A program made the translations under genes and the position numbers. The notes under the pieces were generated by a model. The model saw only the letters and a program-made list of their open reading frames with translations. It had not been told where the DNA came from and searched no databases. A DNA stretch of 64,000 bases from NCBI GenBank assembly GCA_034509735.1, contig JACGWO010000003.1, positions 42,082,873 through 42,146,872 of the forward strand. The letters run 5' to 3'. Below, piece by piece: positions 37,003-53,730 of this stretch. Origin of the DNA: Sesamum alatum. Its lineage: Eukaryota > Streptophyta > Magnoliopsida > Lamiales > Pedaliaceae. Within the stretch, counting starts at the first letter, position 1; each line of letters opens with the position of its first letter.

Positions 37003-37585
37003 GGGTATTTGGCTAAACTTTTTTAAAACATCTTATAAGATGTTTTAGGAGCTTATAAGATGTTGGAACTTATTTTGAAAATAAGCTCTTGAAGTGTTTG
37101 GATAAAATAAGATGTTAAAGCTTATAAGATGTTTTCATATCTTATAAGATGTTAGGGTGTTTGGCATAATAAGATCTTTTTATTAGTAAAATGACCAAAA
37201 CGGACACGATACTATTACAATCAAATAAATTGTTATTTTTGTTGACATATTTTGTATTTGAATATTTTTAAAATACTTTCATAAATAGTATACATTTGTT
37301 TAACTCTAAATAAAAATTAATAGATTTTTTTTTTCAAAAACAAAAAAATTGATAAATTATTATCTTTAAATTTTTGCATCGAAATAATATTAACATTCAT
37401 GCTAATCGAATATTAACATAGATATATAATTGATATATTTTTTGTTAATTTCAATGACTACTTTTCATCATATTATAACATATAATATCAGTAGCATATT
37501 TTTTATAATTATAATAATTAAAAATTAATATTAATTACATAATTAATGTCATAATTATATAAATATGAGAAGAAGAGATGATATA

Positions 37586-37642
<57 letters not shown>

Positions 37643-38020
37643 AGAGGAGAAGGGGGAGGGAGGCAGCATGTATAGAGAGAGAGAGAGAGAGGGGGGGGGG
37701 GGGAATTTTTTGTTGTTAAAAATATATTTTTTATGTTAAAGATAAAATTGAAATATAGCAAATCAATAAAGTTATTTTTGTCTTATCGATTATTAATTGC
37801 ATAGAGCTTATAAGATCTTTTTAAAAAAGTTAAACTTTCCTAACTTTTTTTATAAGATCTTATAAGATCCAAAATATCTTATTTTGAAATCTTATAAGCT
37901 CTTTCAAAAAAAATTTGTCAAACGATTTTTTAGAGCTTATAAGCTCTCAAACATCTTATAAGATGTTTTGAGGAACCTTATAAAATGTTTTGAGAAGCTT
38001 ATAAGCTTAGCCAAACACCC
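37003..38020. mobile_element. Palindrome-rich MITE, hAT-like ends
   Basis: Ends are GGGTATTTGGCTAAAC (left) and GGGTGTTTGGCTAAGC (right, complemented). The flanks TCTTAGA (36996-37002) and TCTCAGA (38021-38027) form a 7-bp duplication with one mismatch. Both arms repeat the perfect palindrome ATCTTATAAGAT many times. The core holds an AT/GA microsatellite at 37585-37638, a second GA run at 37672-37692 and a G tract. Confidence 0.72.
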
Positions 38021-38151
38021 TCTCAGATATGCAAAATTTTCTATCAATATCCAGTAGTGAGTTTTCAACATTATAAAATGGAAGTATCAAACGAATAGAT
38101 TTTGATATAATAAAAGATCGGCTATATATATAGAGAAAGTGTGGGGGGAAT

Positions 38152-38632
38152 CTATGATGCATGAACACGGATATAACGATATGAATTTTTTAAAAAAATT
38201 AGAACACGACACGACACTGACACGGTTATATATAATATATTTTTTTTATATAAAATTTATGTAATATAAAAAATATCAAGATAATATATATATAAGCATA
38301 TACATTAATATTTAGTTTAGATTAAAAGTACGCAATGCAAATATTTCTAATCATCCGAATTAGTTAAATTATCATGATCATTTCTCAATTTCTTAGTAAA
38401 TTCATTCTAAAACTTTTAGTTTGAGAGAAGTAAATTAATATTTTTGTATTTAGCCCCGAAACTTTTTTTTTTTAAAGACAATAAAAACTTTTTTAAAATT
38501 ATTAAAAAAAATTCAAAACGTGTCGGACGTGCCACCGTGTCCTTTTTTTCTTTTTTCTTTTATATTTTCGGACACGCCTATACCGTGTCTGAAGCGTGTC
38601 CAAACTGTGTCCGTATCCGACACTGCATCGAA
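38152..38632. mobile_element. MITE-like element with ACACGG-rich inverted ends
   Basis: The left part (GATGCATGAACACGGATA) and the right part, complemented (CGATGCAGTGTCGGATACGG), pair. ACACG/CGTGT words cluster in both arms around an AT-rich core. The 63-residue frame inside is not a gene. The duplication is not resolved. Confidence 0.45.
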
Positions 38633-39035
38633 TAATTATTCGAAATATCCGTGCATTATAGGAGAGAATGCATTTGGGCTATGACACTTAAATTGATATT
38701 TTAAATAAAGATTAAATATGAAAATAATTGAAGAATGTAGAGATAGGTTTGTTGAAAAAAGCTGCCCCCGGATGTCTGCATTGAGTTCGACTAACTTAAC
38801 ATCTAGTGGTTAAATGCATATTACATTTGGTGCTTTGTGTATTGAGTGACGTGCACTTAATTTTAGAAAATGAGGTATGTGTCAATTATTCAACTATCCA
38901 ATATAGTGCATTTGTTGTAGCATCCACGTGACCTTACCTAGATTTGAGTATTTTATGGGTATTCAATTTTCTTTTAATAACAAATAAATTACTTTTGGGA
39001 AAAATAGAAATAAAAAACGAGAAGAAAACAAATAA

Positions 39036-39484
39036 GAATAAATTATAACAAGCTCTCTCAAGGTTGGATATAATTACAAATATCCCATCATTGTTTGAGA
39101 AATTACAGTTGCTCCTGATTTTCATCGCCGTCTAACAACTAACCCAATGTGTAGTTTTCGTTAGGTTTCATCAATTTTTTGTAGTGAATTGATTAAGATG
39201 TCCTTGTGGACAATAAATTCTAATTTTTTTACTTTTTTTTTTAATTTTGAATTTTTATTGACTAGTGGATTATTTATTTATTTATTTATTTATTTTGTAA
39301 TTTTTCAAATTTTTTCATCCACCTCATTCGATTTTTTTTGCAAAGGTAAAGTTGACAATTCTAAAACGTCATCCAAAAACTATATAATTTCATCGAACAT
39401 CAAGAAATATATATAATTTTTCAAACAGTAAAAGAACATTCGTAATTATAACAAAAATTAGGGAGTTGGTTATAATTTATCCGC
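39036..39484. mobile_element. MITE immediately left of the MULE
   Basis: A 449-bp element. The ends GAATAAATTATAAC (left) and GGATAAATTATAACC (right, complemented) are followed by matching TATAATTACRAAT blocks. ACAAATAA occurs at 39028-39035 and 39485-39492, an 8-bp duplication. No coding sequence. Confidence 0.7.
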
Positions 39485-39886
39485 ACAAATAAAGAAAAAG
39501 ACTTCTCAAATGAATGATTCGAGAAAGAAAACACGAGTTATCCATTTAATATGGGGAAAAATCCAGCCTACCTCCCCGTGAAATACGAAATGTTCAAAAA
39601 AGCCCCTGTGAAAAAAAAATCACCAATTTCCCTCCCTGTGTTATGAAAAATGGAGCAAATAAACCCCTGACCCCAAAAACTGTATCACACGCGCCCTTAC
39701 TGCGCCTATGATAGTAAAAATCCAATTTTTTGGACCATTTTGCCCCTTCCCTTTTCATTTTAAGCTGATTTCTCTCTTTTATTTCTCTTATTTGTTTCTC
39801 TTCTTTCTTTCCTCTTTTCTTTCTCTCTTTCCCAAAGCTTCTTCTCCTATTCGTACGCATTTCTCTTCTTCTCTCTTTTCGTACGC

Positions 39887-40348
39887 ATGTCGAGCCACAC
39901 AAACCGGATGAAAAACACCCGACAGTGCAAGGAATTAATGGATTTGAGGTTTTCAGCAACACCGATTTGTGGGTGCAATGCGAAGGCAGAGATTAGAGTA
40001 GTAGAGTCTATCAAAAAACCCTCAAGAGGTAAGTTATATTATTGTTGTAAATTTCAAGCTTGCAATTTTTTTCGTTGGGCACAACCCGAGAGAGCAACAT
40101 GGGTACCCAGTGGAATTCCAGTAAACTTTGATTTTGGAGCACAAATTGGTTCAGAGAAACATTCATTTGCAGTGGAGGAAGACGAAGAAGATGGCTTTCC
40201 AATTGATGAAGTAGTTTCAAAAGAGTCTAATTGTGGGAGATCCAATGCGAGTGTTGAAAGCAATGAAAAAGGTGTTAGCACTTTTCAATTTTGGATAGGC
40301 ATTTCTTCTGTTTTGGTATTGCTGGTTTTAGTTCTTGTAATGAAGTAA
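39887..40348 (+). CDS. GRF-type zinc-finger protein with C-terminal membrane segment (MULE-borne)
   Basis: A single-exon frame of 153 residues lying wholly inside the MULE. Residues about 28-62 form a GRF-type zinc finger: CGCNAK, then a basic spacer, then LYYCC, then ACNFFRWA. GRF fingers bind nucleic acid in other proteins. An acidic, Ser-rich linker follows (EEDEEDGFPIDE), then a C-terminal hydrophobic helix (about 131-151) ending in Lys, so the protein looks tail-anchored. Small GRF-finger plus transmembrane proteins of this kind are common, uncharacterised and often repeat-linked in plants (from memory). The ATG at 39887 is the first in frame; an internal Met at 39908 is also possible. 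Its role in transposition is not known and I infer only that it travels with the element. Confidence 0.72.
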   Translation: MSSHTNRMKNTRQCKELMDLRFSATPICGCNAKAEIRVVESIKKPSRGKLYYCCKFQACNFFRWAQPERATWVPSGIPVNFDFGAQIGSEKHSFAVEEDEEDGFPIDEVVSKESNCGRSNASVESNEKGVSTFQFWIGISSVLVLLVLVLVMK

Positions 40349-40429
40349 TGTAATAAAAGTAATAAAATTATGCTTTATGGAATTGGATTATGAGTACTGG
40401 TTTGTTGTATGATTTTGTGATTGCACTTT

Positions 40430-40616
40430 GCTGGAAAATTGCACATTGCTGAAACTGCAACTTACACTTTGCTGGAAAATGCAAATTTGTGGCATTTCAA
40501 ATTTGTGATTGCTGGAAAATGTGTGCTGCAAAAATGCAGTAAAATACTTGCTGGAAAAATGATACATAATGCTGGAAATGATAAGAAAAAAATACAGAAT
40601 GCTGGAAATAAAAACA
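40430..40616. repeat. Degenerate array of TGCTGGAAA motifs
   Basis: Six copies of TGCTGGAAA with variable spacing of about 20-45 bp, downstream of the GRF gene stop and upstream of the transposase 3' end. The function is unknown. Confidence 0.7.
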
Positions 40617-40859
40617 TCTCATATCAATGAGGCTTAATGACTGAAAGGATACATACAATCCCCTAGAATTTACAGAAACACAAATGTTCAAAAGCCAAAA
40701 GTTTCCTGTTCACAACATCCTACCAGGAATATCCAAAATATGTGAACACATACACCTTAATTGTCATTGTATCAACAAAAATATGCCAGAAAGTTGCATC
40801 ATTGAAGTTAACAAAACACTAATGCATTGTTCAATAACATCATAAACAATTTACATCCA

Positions 40860-43800
40860 ATTCTCATAATGTTGCATTCTTCATGGCTTCCAGGGCCTTC
40901 TTTTGGATCTTTCCCTAATATTTTGCAAAACTTGGGAAATGGTTGGCTTTCTGTTTCTGCTTCCATGGCCTCCCAATAATGCTGCATTTCGAGGTCCTTG
41001 ATAGCCAACTTCATGCTACAAAATCCCCAAAAAAAGCTCAAAATCCCCAAAAAAAGATTAAATTTCTTACCCTTGCTGCTGAATTTGATCCAGATTCAGC
41101 ATGTCCATGCTGATTTCCTTGTTGCTGCATCAAGAAACCAAAAAAAATTAAAAAATTGAACTGATAATGTTTAAATATTTTTAAGTAGTAAACAACAATT
41201 TAAAAATTTCTTACCCTTGATTGAGATTGCCTGTCATGATCTTGGCTGGCTGGTGGAGGCTGAGAACCTTGGACATGTATTTCTTCATGAGGGGCACCCT
41301 GCAAATGAAGTTGTTTATTAAGCAGCAACCTTTAGAAAAACTGGAGACTTAAGATGGAGACTTAACAAACCTTGAAAAACTTAGAATTAGGATGAGGTTA
41401 ATTTGTGCAGCTTATCTTGTTGGGCCTGTCTGCAAGCATTTGCTGCAGGTATGTGTCAAACCCTTCCTTGTAGAATGTGTTTGCAACTCATCTGGGCCCC
41501 TCCTCCTTAGTCTCTTTGGCCTTCCCCTTTTTGTTTTCATTTTGGGTGGTTTAAGGGGCTCATAACTAGTGTTGATATAATCCTTTGCACCAGGAACTGC
41601 ATGTATCATCTCCCCGTAGACCCTTAGATATGTTGATTTCTTATAACAGTCATCAACAAATTGTTCAATGTGGCTTCTTTTGGTAGAGATTGCTGCACAG
41701 GCATGGCAGCAAGGGTACCCATTCAGCTGAAACATGCCACAAGTGCATGTTTTTTTCTCAAGATCAACAACAAACTTGTCTAGGAAATGATCAATCTCAT
41801 ATTCCTCCCCCCCCACACCATCTAGTAAAACAGTTCCTAGCCATCCACTGTTGTTTCTTGATTTTTTTCAGAATATTAGGGCATATTTCTCCAGAATATT
41901 TCTCCATACATTCCCTTTTTTGCTGTAATCTTGTCATCAACTTAGTTCTTATCCATTCAAACATGGTGTTATTGGCTTATCTCTAGCATCAAGTATGTAA
42001 TTGTTAAAGCTTTCACAGAGATTGTTCACCAAAATATCACATCTACTCTGCAAAGGGAAAAATGACCTGGCCCAATGTTCTGGATTGATGTTTCTTAACC
42101 ATTCACAAGCAGTTTCAACATCTTGAGATTTTTTGGGATCTAATTCTTCAATTTTTTTCATGTATCGTTCATAATCCCTTCTATTTGCTGTTGATGCAGC
42201 TTTCCAGAAAAATTCCTTAAGTTCTTGGGCTTTGAATTTTAGTTTGAAATTCTGATACATATGCCTAAGGCAAAATCTATGTTCAGCTTCAGGAACAAGA
42301 TCTTTTAAAGCCTCAATTAGGCCCTTTTGCCTATCAGAAATGAATGACCACTTTGCAGTCCCTAGCCCCCCAATATCATCTAGCATTTCAGCCACAAACC
42401 AGGTCCAATTTTCCCTATTTTCTACTTGGACTACAGCCATAGCAATGGGAAACATGTTGTCATTCCCATCCCTACCAACTGCAACAAGCAATTGACCACC
42501 ATAGGGTGTTTTAAGAAAACACCCATCAAGGCCAATGATTGGCCTGCAACCACTTAAAAATCCCTTTTTAAGGGCCCAAAAGCTCACAAACATTTTATCA
42601 AAAACTGGGGGATCTGAACCCTCCAGTTTCTTAAGCAATATCTTGCTCCCTGGATTAAAATTCCTCACAGTCTCACAATAGTCCCACAGTTTTTCATACT
42701 GTAAGGAATCTGCCCCTCTTATAGCCTGCAATGCCTTCCTTTTTGCCCTCATCACCTTAGATCTAGTCACCTCCACCTTACATTTTCTTAGAATTGAATT
42801 TTTTAACAGTTGGATTGGAATATTAGGATGGTCCCTAATTGCAGATTCTATCCTTTTTGCCAGATAAGCTGCCTTAGCAAGCTTGTTATCATAAGTCCTG
42901 GCACAGGTGTGTGACCCTTTTATGGATTTTATTTGAAAAGAATCTTTCATGATTGGGGAGGCATGAATCCTCCAGTCACATCCCTCAACCTTGCATTTTG
43001 CAGTGATTCTTTTGTTCTCATTCCTGATGAATTCTATGTCATAACCCCCTCTAATGCACCAGTCTCTCAACACCTCTCTGAAATGATGTGCATTATGAAA
43101 CTTCATACCAACTATCAATTCAACAATCTTTATGTTGGTTGATTCTTTAAAAGAAGGTTGTTTTGGATTAGAATCTTCTTTATCAGAATCTGGCAAACTA
43201 TCAAGGTCATCACAATCACCATCATCACTAAACCAGTTCTCATCTTCAACAAGAATTTCTTTTTCTTTCTCAGGTTTTTTCATCTTTTTCTTCATTACCT
43301 TTTTCAGTTTGTTCATTAAGTCTCTTTTAGTTGGATTCTTGTTCACAAAAATATCATCATCACTTGACCCTTCAAGGTCTTCTAAAACAAGGCTAGGGGT
43401 TTCACTATCAGTTGAATCTTGATTAGGTTGCATGTAGTCTTCATCAGAAGAATCATCAAATTCTGATGAAGACTCATTTTCAGCATAACAAACCTTTCTT
43501 TTTCCTTTATCAGTCCTAACATCTATTTTCTCATTCTGCAAATTTTCTACCTCCTGCATGCCATCATCACCATCACCACCATTACCCCCCTGCCCAGCAT
43601 CCCCCTGCCCCTCACAATCATCTGCAGCCCAAACTCCCTCAGACACACAACCTAGCCCATCCTTACCCTGCCCCTCACAATCATCTGCAGCCCAAACTCC
43701 CTCGAACTCAGAACCCTGCCCATTACCATCACCCACAGTCTCACCTTCACCTATCTCACCATCATCAAAGTTTATCCCATCTAGTAAGAGTCTAATTTCA

Positions 43801-44652
43801 TCCTCAGGTTGAGTGGTTAAGACATTATTACCATGTGTATCTATTGCCTGAATAGGCTCACATTCTAGCTCTTCAACATAAATTTCAATAGGCACATCTA
43901 GCCCTCTATAGACATTCTCCAAGTCTATTATGCAAATATCAGGGCATTCATTGTTAATTAGTCTTAGGCCTCTCTCTAGTGGTTGGGTTGGTACTTTATA
44001 ATAAAAATTCATTGTCCCTTTCCTCCCACCACATTGTTCATACATACAACTTATCTCATACAAGCCTAAACAATCCAAATCCACTTGTTCAAATACCCTT
44101 TTGATGCCCCCTACATATCTATCTTTTGAATCATTCAGAAATTTACCACCATACCAAAAATGAACATCATGATAATCAGTAAACTGCACAGGGAGAGAAA
44201 AAAAAAATAGAAATTGCATAAGAATACAATACAAACTTAATAAACAGGTACATACAAACTTAATGAAAAACAGAAAAAGGTACATACAAACTTAATGAAA
44301 AACACAGGGGGTTCGGTGCACATATTTGGGGACCATTGGGGGCAATAAACAACAACCACACAGCAACAGGGACCACCAATACAAGCAACATATGCATTAA
44401 ATATTAAATATTCACAAATGTTCCCAACATGGTAACACACAGGGACCACTCAGCTCTTTCAACTAGTGAATGCAACAACCAAAATTTATAATATTCCCAA
44501 AAAAAGTCCAAAAAAGCTGAACATCTTTAAAATATGTCCAAAAATGTTCATAGCATACACAAAATGTCAAAACTTTACATAAAAAACACCACATCAGCAT
44601 ACACAAGCCTATAAATAAGAAAAAAAGTTCAAGAAAACTAACATACCGTCAT
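40860..44652 (-). pseudogene. MULE transposase (PB1-like, MuDR DBD, MULE DDE, SWIM finger), frame broken
   Basis: The start ATG is probably at 44652 in a six-base coding exon (44652-44647) spliced to 44183, which reads on to 41949 in one long frame. Domains in order: a PB1-like N-terminal fold, a long acidic linker with two near-identical VWAADDCEGQG units, a Lys-rich patch, a MuDR DNA-binding domain (VGMKFHNAHHFREVLRDW to GSHTCAR), and the MULE transposase core with GLDGCFLKTPYGGQL and FISDRQKGL holding DDE Asp residues. Then, in another frame (41816-41412), come a SWIM finger (CTCGMFQLNGYPCCHA) and a basic RGRPKRLRRR tail. Three frame breaks are visible: near 41965, in the G8 run at about 41808, and in the zinc-knuckle region near 41420. 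Further Gln-rich 3' exons probably lie at 41298-41215, about 41124-41074 and about 41017-40860. Confidence 0.88.
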
Positions 44653-45401
44653 TCTCCTCCGAACAACACTTTTGTTTTCCTGCTCTGCTCTGTTGTCTTT
44701 TTAGGGGAACTGAAAATAATCCAAAAATCCAAACAAAAAAATGGAAAATCAGTGCAGGAGGATGTAAACAACAAAATGTAAACAAGGGTTATTCGTAGTT
44801 ACCTTCGTCTATTCTCCACTTGACTGAACCCACTTCACTTCTCCCTCCCACTTTAACACAAAAAAACCCTAAAACAAAAATTTTCAGTTCATTAAAACCA
44901 GAGAATAAAAAAAAAAAACACAAATAATGATTTCCAACCTTCACACAAGTCGATTTATGTTGTTCGTGGTTTCTTTTCGTGTCGATTTCACGGTTGGATA
45001 CGCAGATCTGGACTCAGATCTGAGTTTCTCGAACAAAACTAGGGTTTGTAAGAATCCCTCTCCACACTCGTTCTCAACGTCTGAGTCAAATGTTTGAGGT
45101 CAACTCTTGCATTTCATATATATCGGAGGGTATTTTAGTAATTGTCCCTCGTCAGCTACCTTAAAATTCAGCAGGGGCCAGTGTGCTACATTTTTTATAA
45201 CACAGGGAGGGAAATTGGTAATTTTGTTTTCACAGGGGCTTTTTTGAACATTTTGCTAAACACAGGGAGGTAAAATGAATTTAACCCATTTAATATGCGA
45301 CAATGAGCTATTCGTCTAAAATGTTGGGGAGAAATAATAAAGCTCTCCTAAAACCCTGAAGCGGAGGTTTTAGGCCCTCCCGCCTCCGCGCTCAAGACAC
45401 G

Positions 45402-50741
<5,340 letters not shown>

Positions 50742-51803
50742 GCTTCCCTGTGCTATTTTGCCCCTTTTTCTAAGTTAATTGATTCAGATTTCATTATTTT
50801 TACTATTCCATTTGCCCACCTCTATATTGGGACACTCTAAATTTTGATTTTGGAGGTCAATGTTTATAATCCAATTTCACATCAAGGTACTCTTTTTTGT
50901 TTTGTTTTTAAATGTTAATAGCAATGTTTAAGTAGCTCTGGGATTATAATGTTTTATTTTTATTTTTCCCAGTGGGAATTGCAATATGATATTTATCTTT
51001 TCTTACATTACAATTACCAATATAGATATAAATATCATTATTTGAACGGTTAATCACATTTAGATCCTCTATAAAAACGACAAATTATATTTTTTCTAAA
51101 TTTTTTTTTTTGAAGTTACACTCACATTCCGTTGAAAAAATTCATGTTTACTCATAATCCTCTCTCGTTAAGAGTTAGATGAAAAATGTTGATGTCAGCA
51201 AAAAAAAAAAAAAAAAAAGAAAACATAGATTTTCAATTTTATATTGAATATAGTATTTTTTTGTAATATTTTTATTCAATGACTATAATTTTAAAGTGAT
51301 ATTTTATTATAATTACACATTTTTTATTTTTTATATATATATATATCTTATATTTACTCCCTTATATTTATAAAAATACTATAGTAGAATATTGAATGAG
51401 GTGTAAAATGTTGAAAATTTATATATTTTCTGCTAACGTCAAGATTTTCGTCCAAAATCCTAGCGGAAGGGGGATTAAGTGTAAATCGTAAATTTTCGAA
51501 AATGGTGTCAGCATAATTTTAAAACTTTCTTGGAAGAAAGTATAATTTATTATTTTTACAGGGAGTTTACGTATAAATAAGCTTGAACGCAGGATCATTA
51601 AAGAAAAAAGTTGGTTATAATTTACTAAATACAAGTTCAACTGTGTGTGAGAAGTTGAGGAACGTGTATGGCAGGGAAATATTGGAGCCAAATTAAGACA
51701 AGTGATGTCTGATGGGGAGGAAATAGAGGAAAGATGAGACCAAAAGAAGCTTTTGCCACATATTACCAACGGTGTTTGCGCCCAATTCTCCTTCGTCTCC
51801 ACT
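50742..51803. other. 3' flank of the Deg gene and distal SKS promoter
   Basis: AT-rich, with an A run at 51202-51219. The minus-strand frame at 51419-51802 has no recognisable domain and is not called. Confidence 0.4.
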
Positions 51804-51810
51804 TATAAAA
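51804..51810 (+). promoter_or_regulatory. TATA box of the SKS gene
   Basis: TATAAAA in the context CACTTATAAAACGCC, about 160 bp before the ATG at 51969 and followed by a pyrimidine-rich leader. It lies downstream of the in-frame ATG at 51753, which therefore is unlikely to be the start. Confidence 0.65.
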
Positions 51811-51968
51811 CGCCCTCCTCATTCCCATTCTCAATCATCAAATCTCATTCTTCCCTTCTCTTCTACAACTCTTTATCTTTTTATTGTATATATTTACATA
51901 ATTTATTGTTTCTCCTCTCTTTGGAGACGAGTTCTTTTTTTGTTTTTTGTTGTCTTTCCTTTACAGCC

Positions 51969-53730
51969 ATGACCATGGCCAAGCCATACTTGTTGTTTGC
52001 TCTTGCACTCATCTCATCACTCTGTGCTTTGGTCCAATCTGGAGACCCTTACTTGTTCTTCACCTGGAATGTTAAATATGCCACTCTCTCCCCTTTGGGT
52101 GTCCCTCAACAGGTGATCACCATCAACGACCAGTTCCCCGGTCCTTGGATCAACTGCACCTCTAACAACAACATCGTTGTCAACGTCTTCAACAACCTCG
52201 ATGAGCCTTTGCTCTTCACTTGGAACGGCATTCAACAGAGGAAGAATTCTTGGCAGGATGGTACGCCCGGCACCAACTGCCCTATTCAGCCCGGCACCAA
52301 CTATACGTACCAGTTCCAGGTTAAGGACCAGATTGGAAGCTACTACTACTTCCCCACCACCGCTCTGCACCGTGCTGCTGGTGGATACGGTCCCATCAAT
52401 GTGCATAGCCGTAACTTGATCCCTATCCCATTTGATTCACCCGCGTCTGAGTTCAATGTGCTTGTGGGCGATTGGTACACCAAGGGCCATGTTACCTTGA
52501 AGAAGTTCTTGGACAGCGGGCGCAGTCTTGGCAGGCCTGATGGTGTCATCATCAATGGCAAGAGTGGCAATGAGGCGCCCACCTGGACTCTTACCCCTGG
52601 CAAGACCTACAGGTATAGGATTTGCAATGTTGGGATGAAGAACTCAGTGAATGTGAGGATTCAGGGGCATACAATGAAGCTGGTGGAGATTGAAGGATCA
52701 CACACTGTTCAGAATGTGTATGATTCACTTGATGTCCACTTGGGGCAATGCTACTCTGTGTTGGTGACTGCTGATCAAACACCTAAGGACTATGCCTTTG
52801 TCGTCTCCACACGCTTCACTAAGACCGTGCTGACCACCACCGCCACCATCCGTTATGAAGGCAGCAACATTCCAGCCTCGACAGAGCTGCCTGGGGCTCC
52901 AGGGAATGCTCCAGAGGGAATTGCCTGGTCCATCAACCAGTTCCGTTCCCTGCGCTGGAACCTGACAGCCAGCGCAGCCAGGCCTAATCCTCAGGGCTCA
53001 TACCACTACGGAAAAATCAACATTACACGCACAATCAAGATTGTGAATTCAGCCAGCAGGGGTGAGGACAAGCTCAGGTATGCTGTGAATGGAGTCTCAC
53101 ACACCGACCCCGAGACACCCTTGAAACTGGCTGAGTACTTCGGCATTCCAGAGAAAGTGTTCAAGTACGACATCATTCAGGACGAACCATCAGCAGACGT
53201 AGAAGATAAGATCACCATTGCTCCCAATGTTGTCAATGGTACTTTCCGCAACTTTATTGAGATCATATTTGAGAACCATGAGAAGAGCATTCAGTCTTGG
53301 CACTTGTCTGGCTACTCTTTCTTCGCTGTCGCGTAAGTACTAAAACTTCCAATCACATATCATACAACCCACAAATGCACGTATCTGACACACACTGTTT
53401 CTTCATTTGCAACAGGATCGAGCCCGGGAGATGGTCACCAGCAAAAAGGGCCAACTACAACTTGGTAGACGCCGTGAGCAGGCACACAATCCAAGTCTAT
53501 CCCAACAGCTGGGCAGCCATCATGACCACCCTGGACAACTGCGGCATGTGGAACTTGAGGTCAAATTCCCTGGAGAGAAACTACTTGGGCAGCAGCTCTA
53601 CTTCAGCGTGCTCTCTCCTGAACACTCCCTCCGCGACGAATACTTACTGCCCCAAGGCCAACTCATCTGCGGCATCGTCAAGGACTTGCCGGTGCCAGCA
53701 CCACCACCACCACCACCCGCCGATGCCTGA
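51969..53730 (+). CDS. SKU5-similar (SKS) multicopper-oxidase-like protein with a one-base frameshift in exon 2
   Basis: Exon 1 is 51969-53332 and exon 2 53416-53730. The product is an ascorbate-oxidase-like secreted protein of the SKS/NTP303 branch, a cell-wall or pollen-tube protein. There is a signal peptide (about 1-25), then three cupredoxin-like domains with PGPWINCTSNNNIVVNVFN, HRAAGGYGPINVHSR, NEAPTWTLTPGKTYRYRICN and RWNLTASAARPNPQGSYHY. The Cu-binding HWHG motif is replaced by TWNG, as usual for SKS proteins, so it is probably not an oxidase. Exon 2 starts in frame (IEPGRWSPAKRANYNLVDAV), but near 53587 one G appears to be missing. The conserved tail (QQLYFSVLSPEHSLRDEY to LPVPAPPPP) continues in the next frame to the stop at 53728. 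As written, the protein ends in an unrelated tail at 53788. Confidence 0.88.

Larger units (their letters stand above)
39553..45287. mobile_element. Full-length Mutator-like element (MULE) with two genes
   Basis: A 5,735-bp element with a perfect 9-bp duplication, ATTTAATAT, at 39544-39552 and 45288-45296. The inverted repeats are about 130 bp. Outer ends are GGGGAAAAATCCAGCCTACC (left) and GGGTTAAATTCATTTTACC (right, complemented), followed by nearly identical blocks such as TGTTCAAAAAAGCCCCTGTG and CCAATTTCCCTCCCTGTG in both arms. Inside are a GRF zinc-finger gene on the plus strand and a PB1-like/MuDR/SWIM transposase gene on the minus strand, tail to tail. The exact duplication suggests fairly recent insertion, but the transposase reading frame is broken, so the copy may not be autonomous now. 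Confidence 0.93.

Noticed and set aside
41690..41986. Plus-strand 98-residue frame
   Set aside because: Antisense to the SWIM-finger part of the MULE transposase.
43558..43812. Pro/Ser-rich frame on the plus strand
   Set aside because: Antisense shadow of the acidic linker of the MULE transposase.
51753..51968. In-frame N-terminal extension of the SKS protein from ATG 51753
   Set aside because: The TATA box at 51804 lies downstream of that ATG, and the signal peptide begins at 51969.
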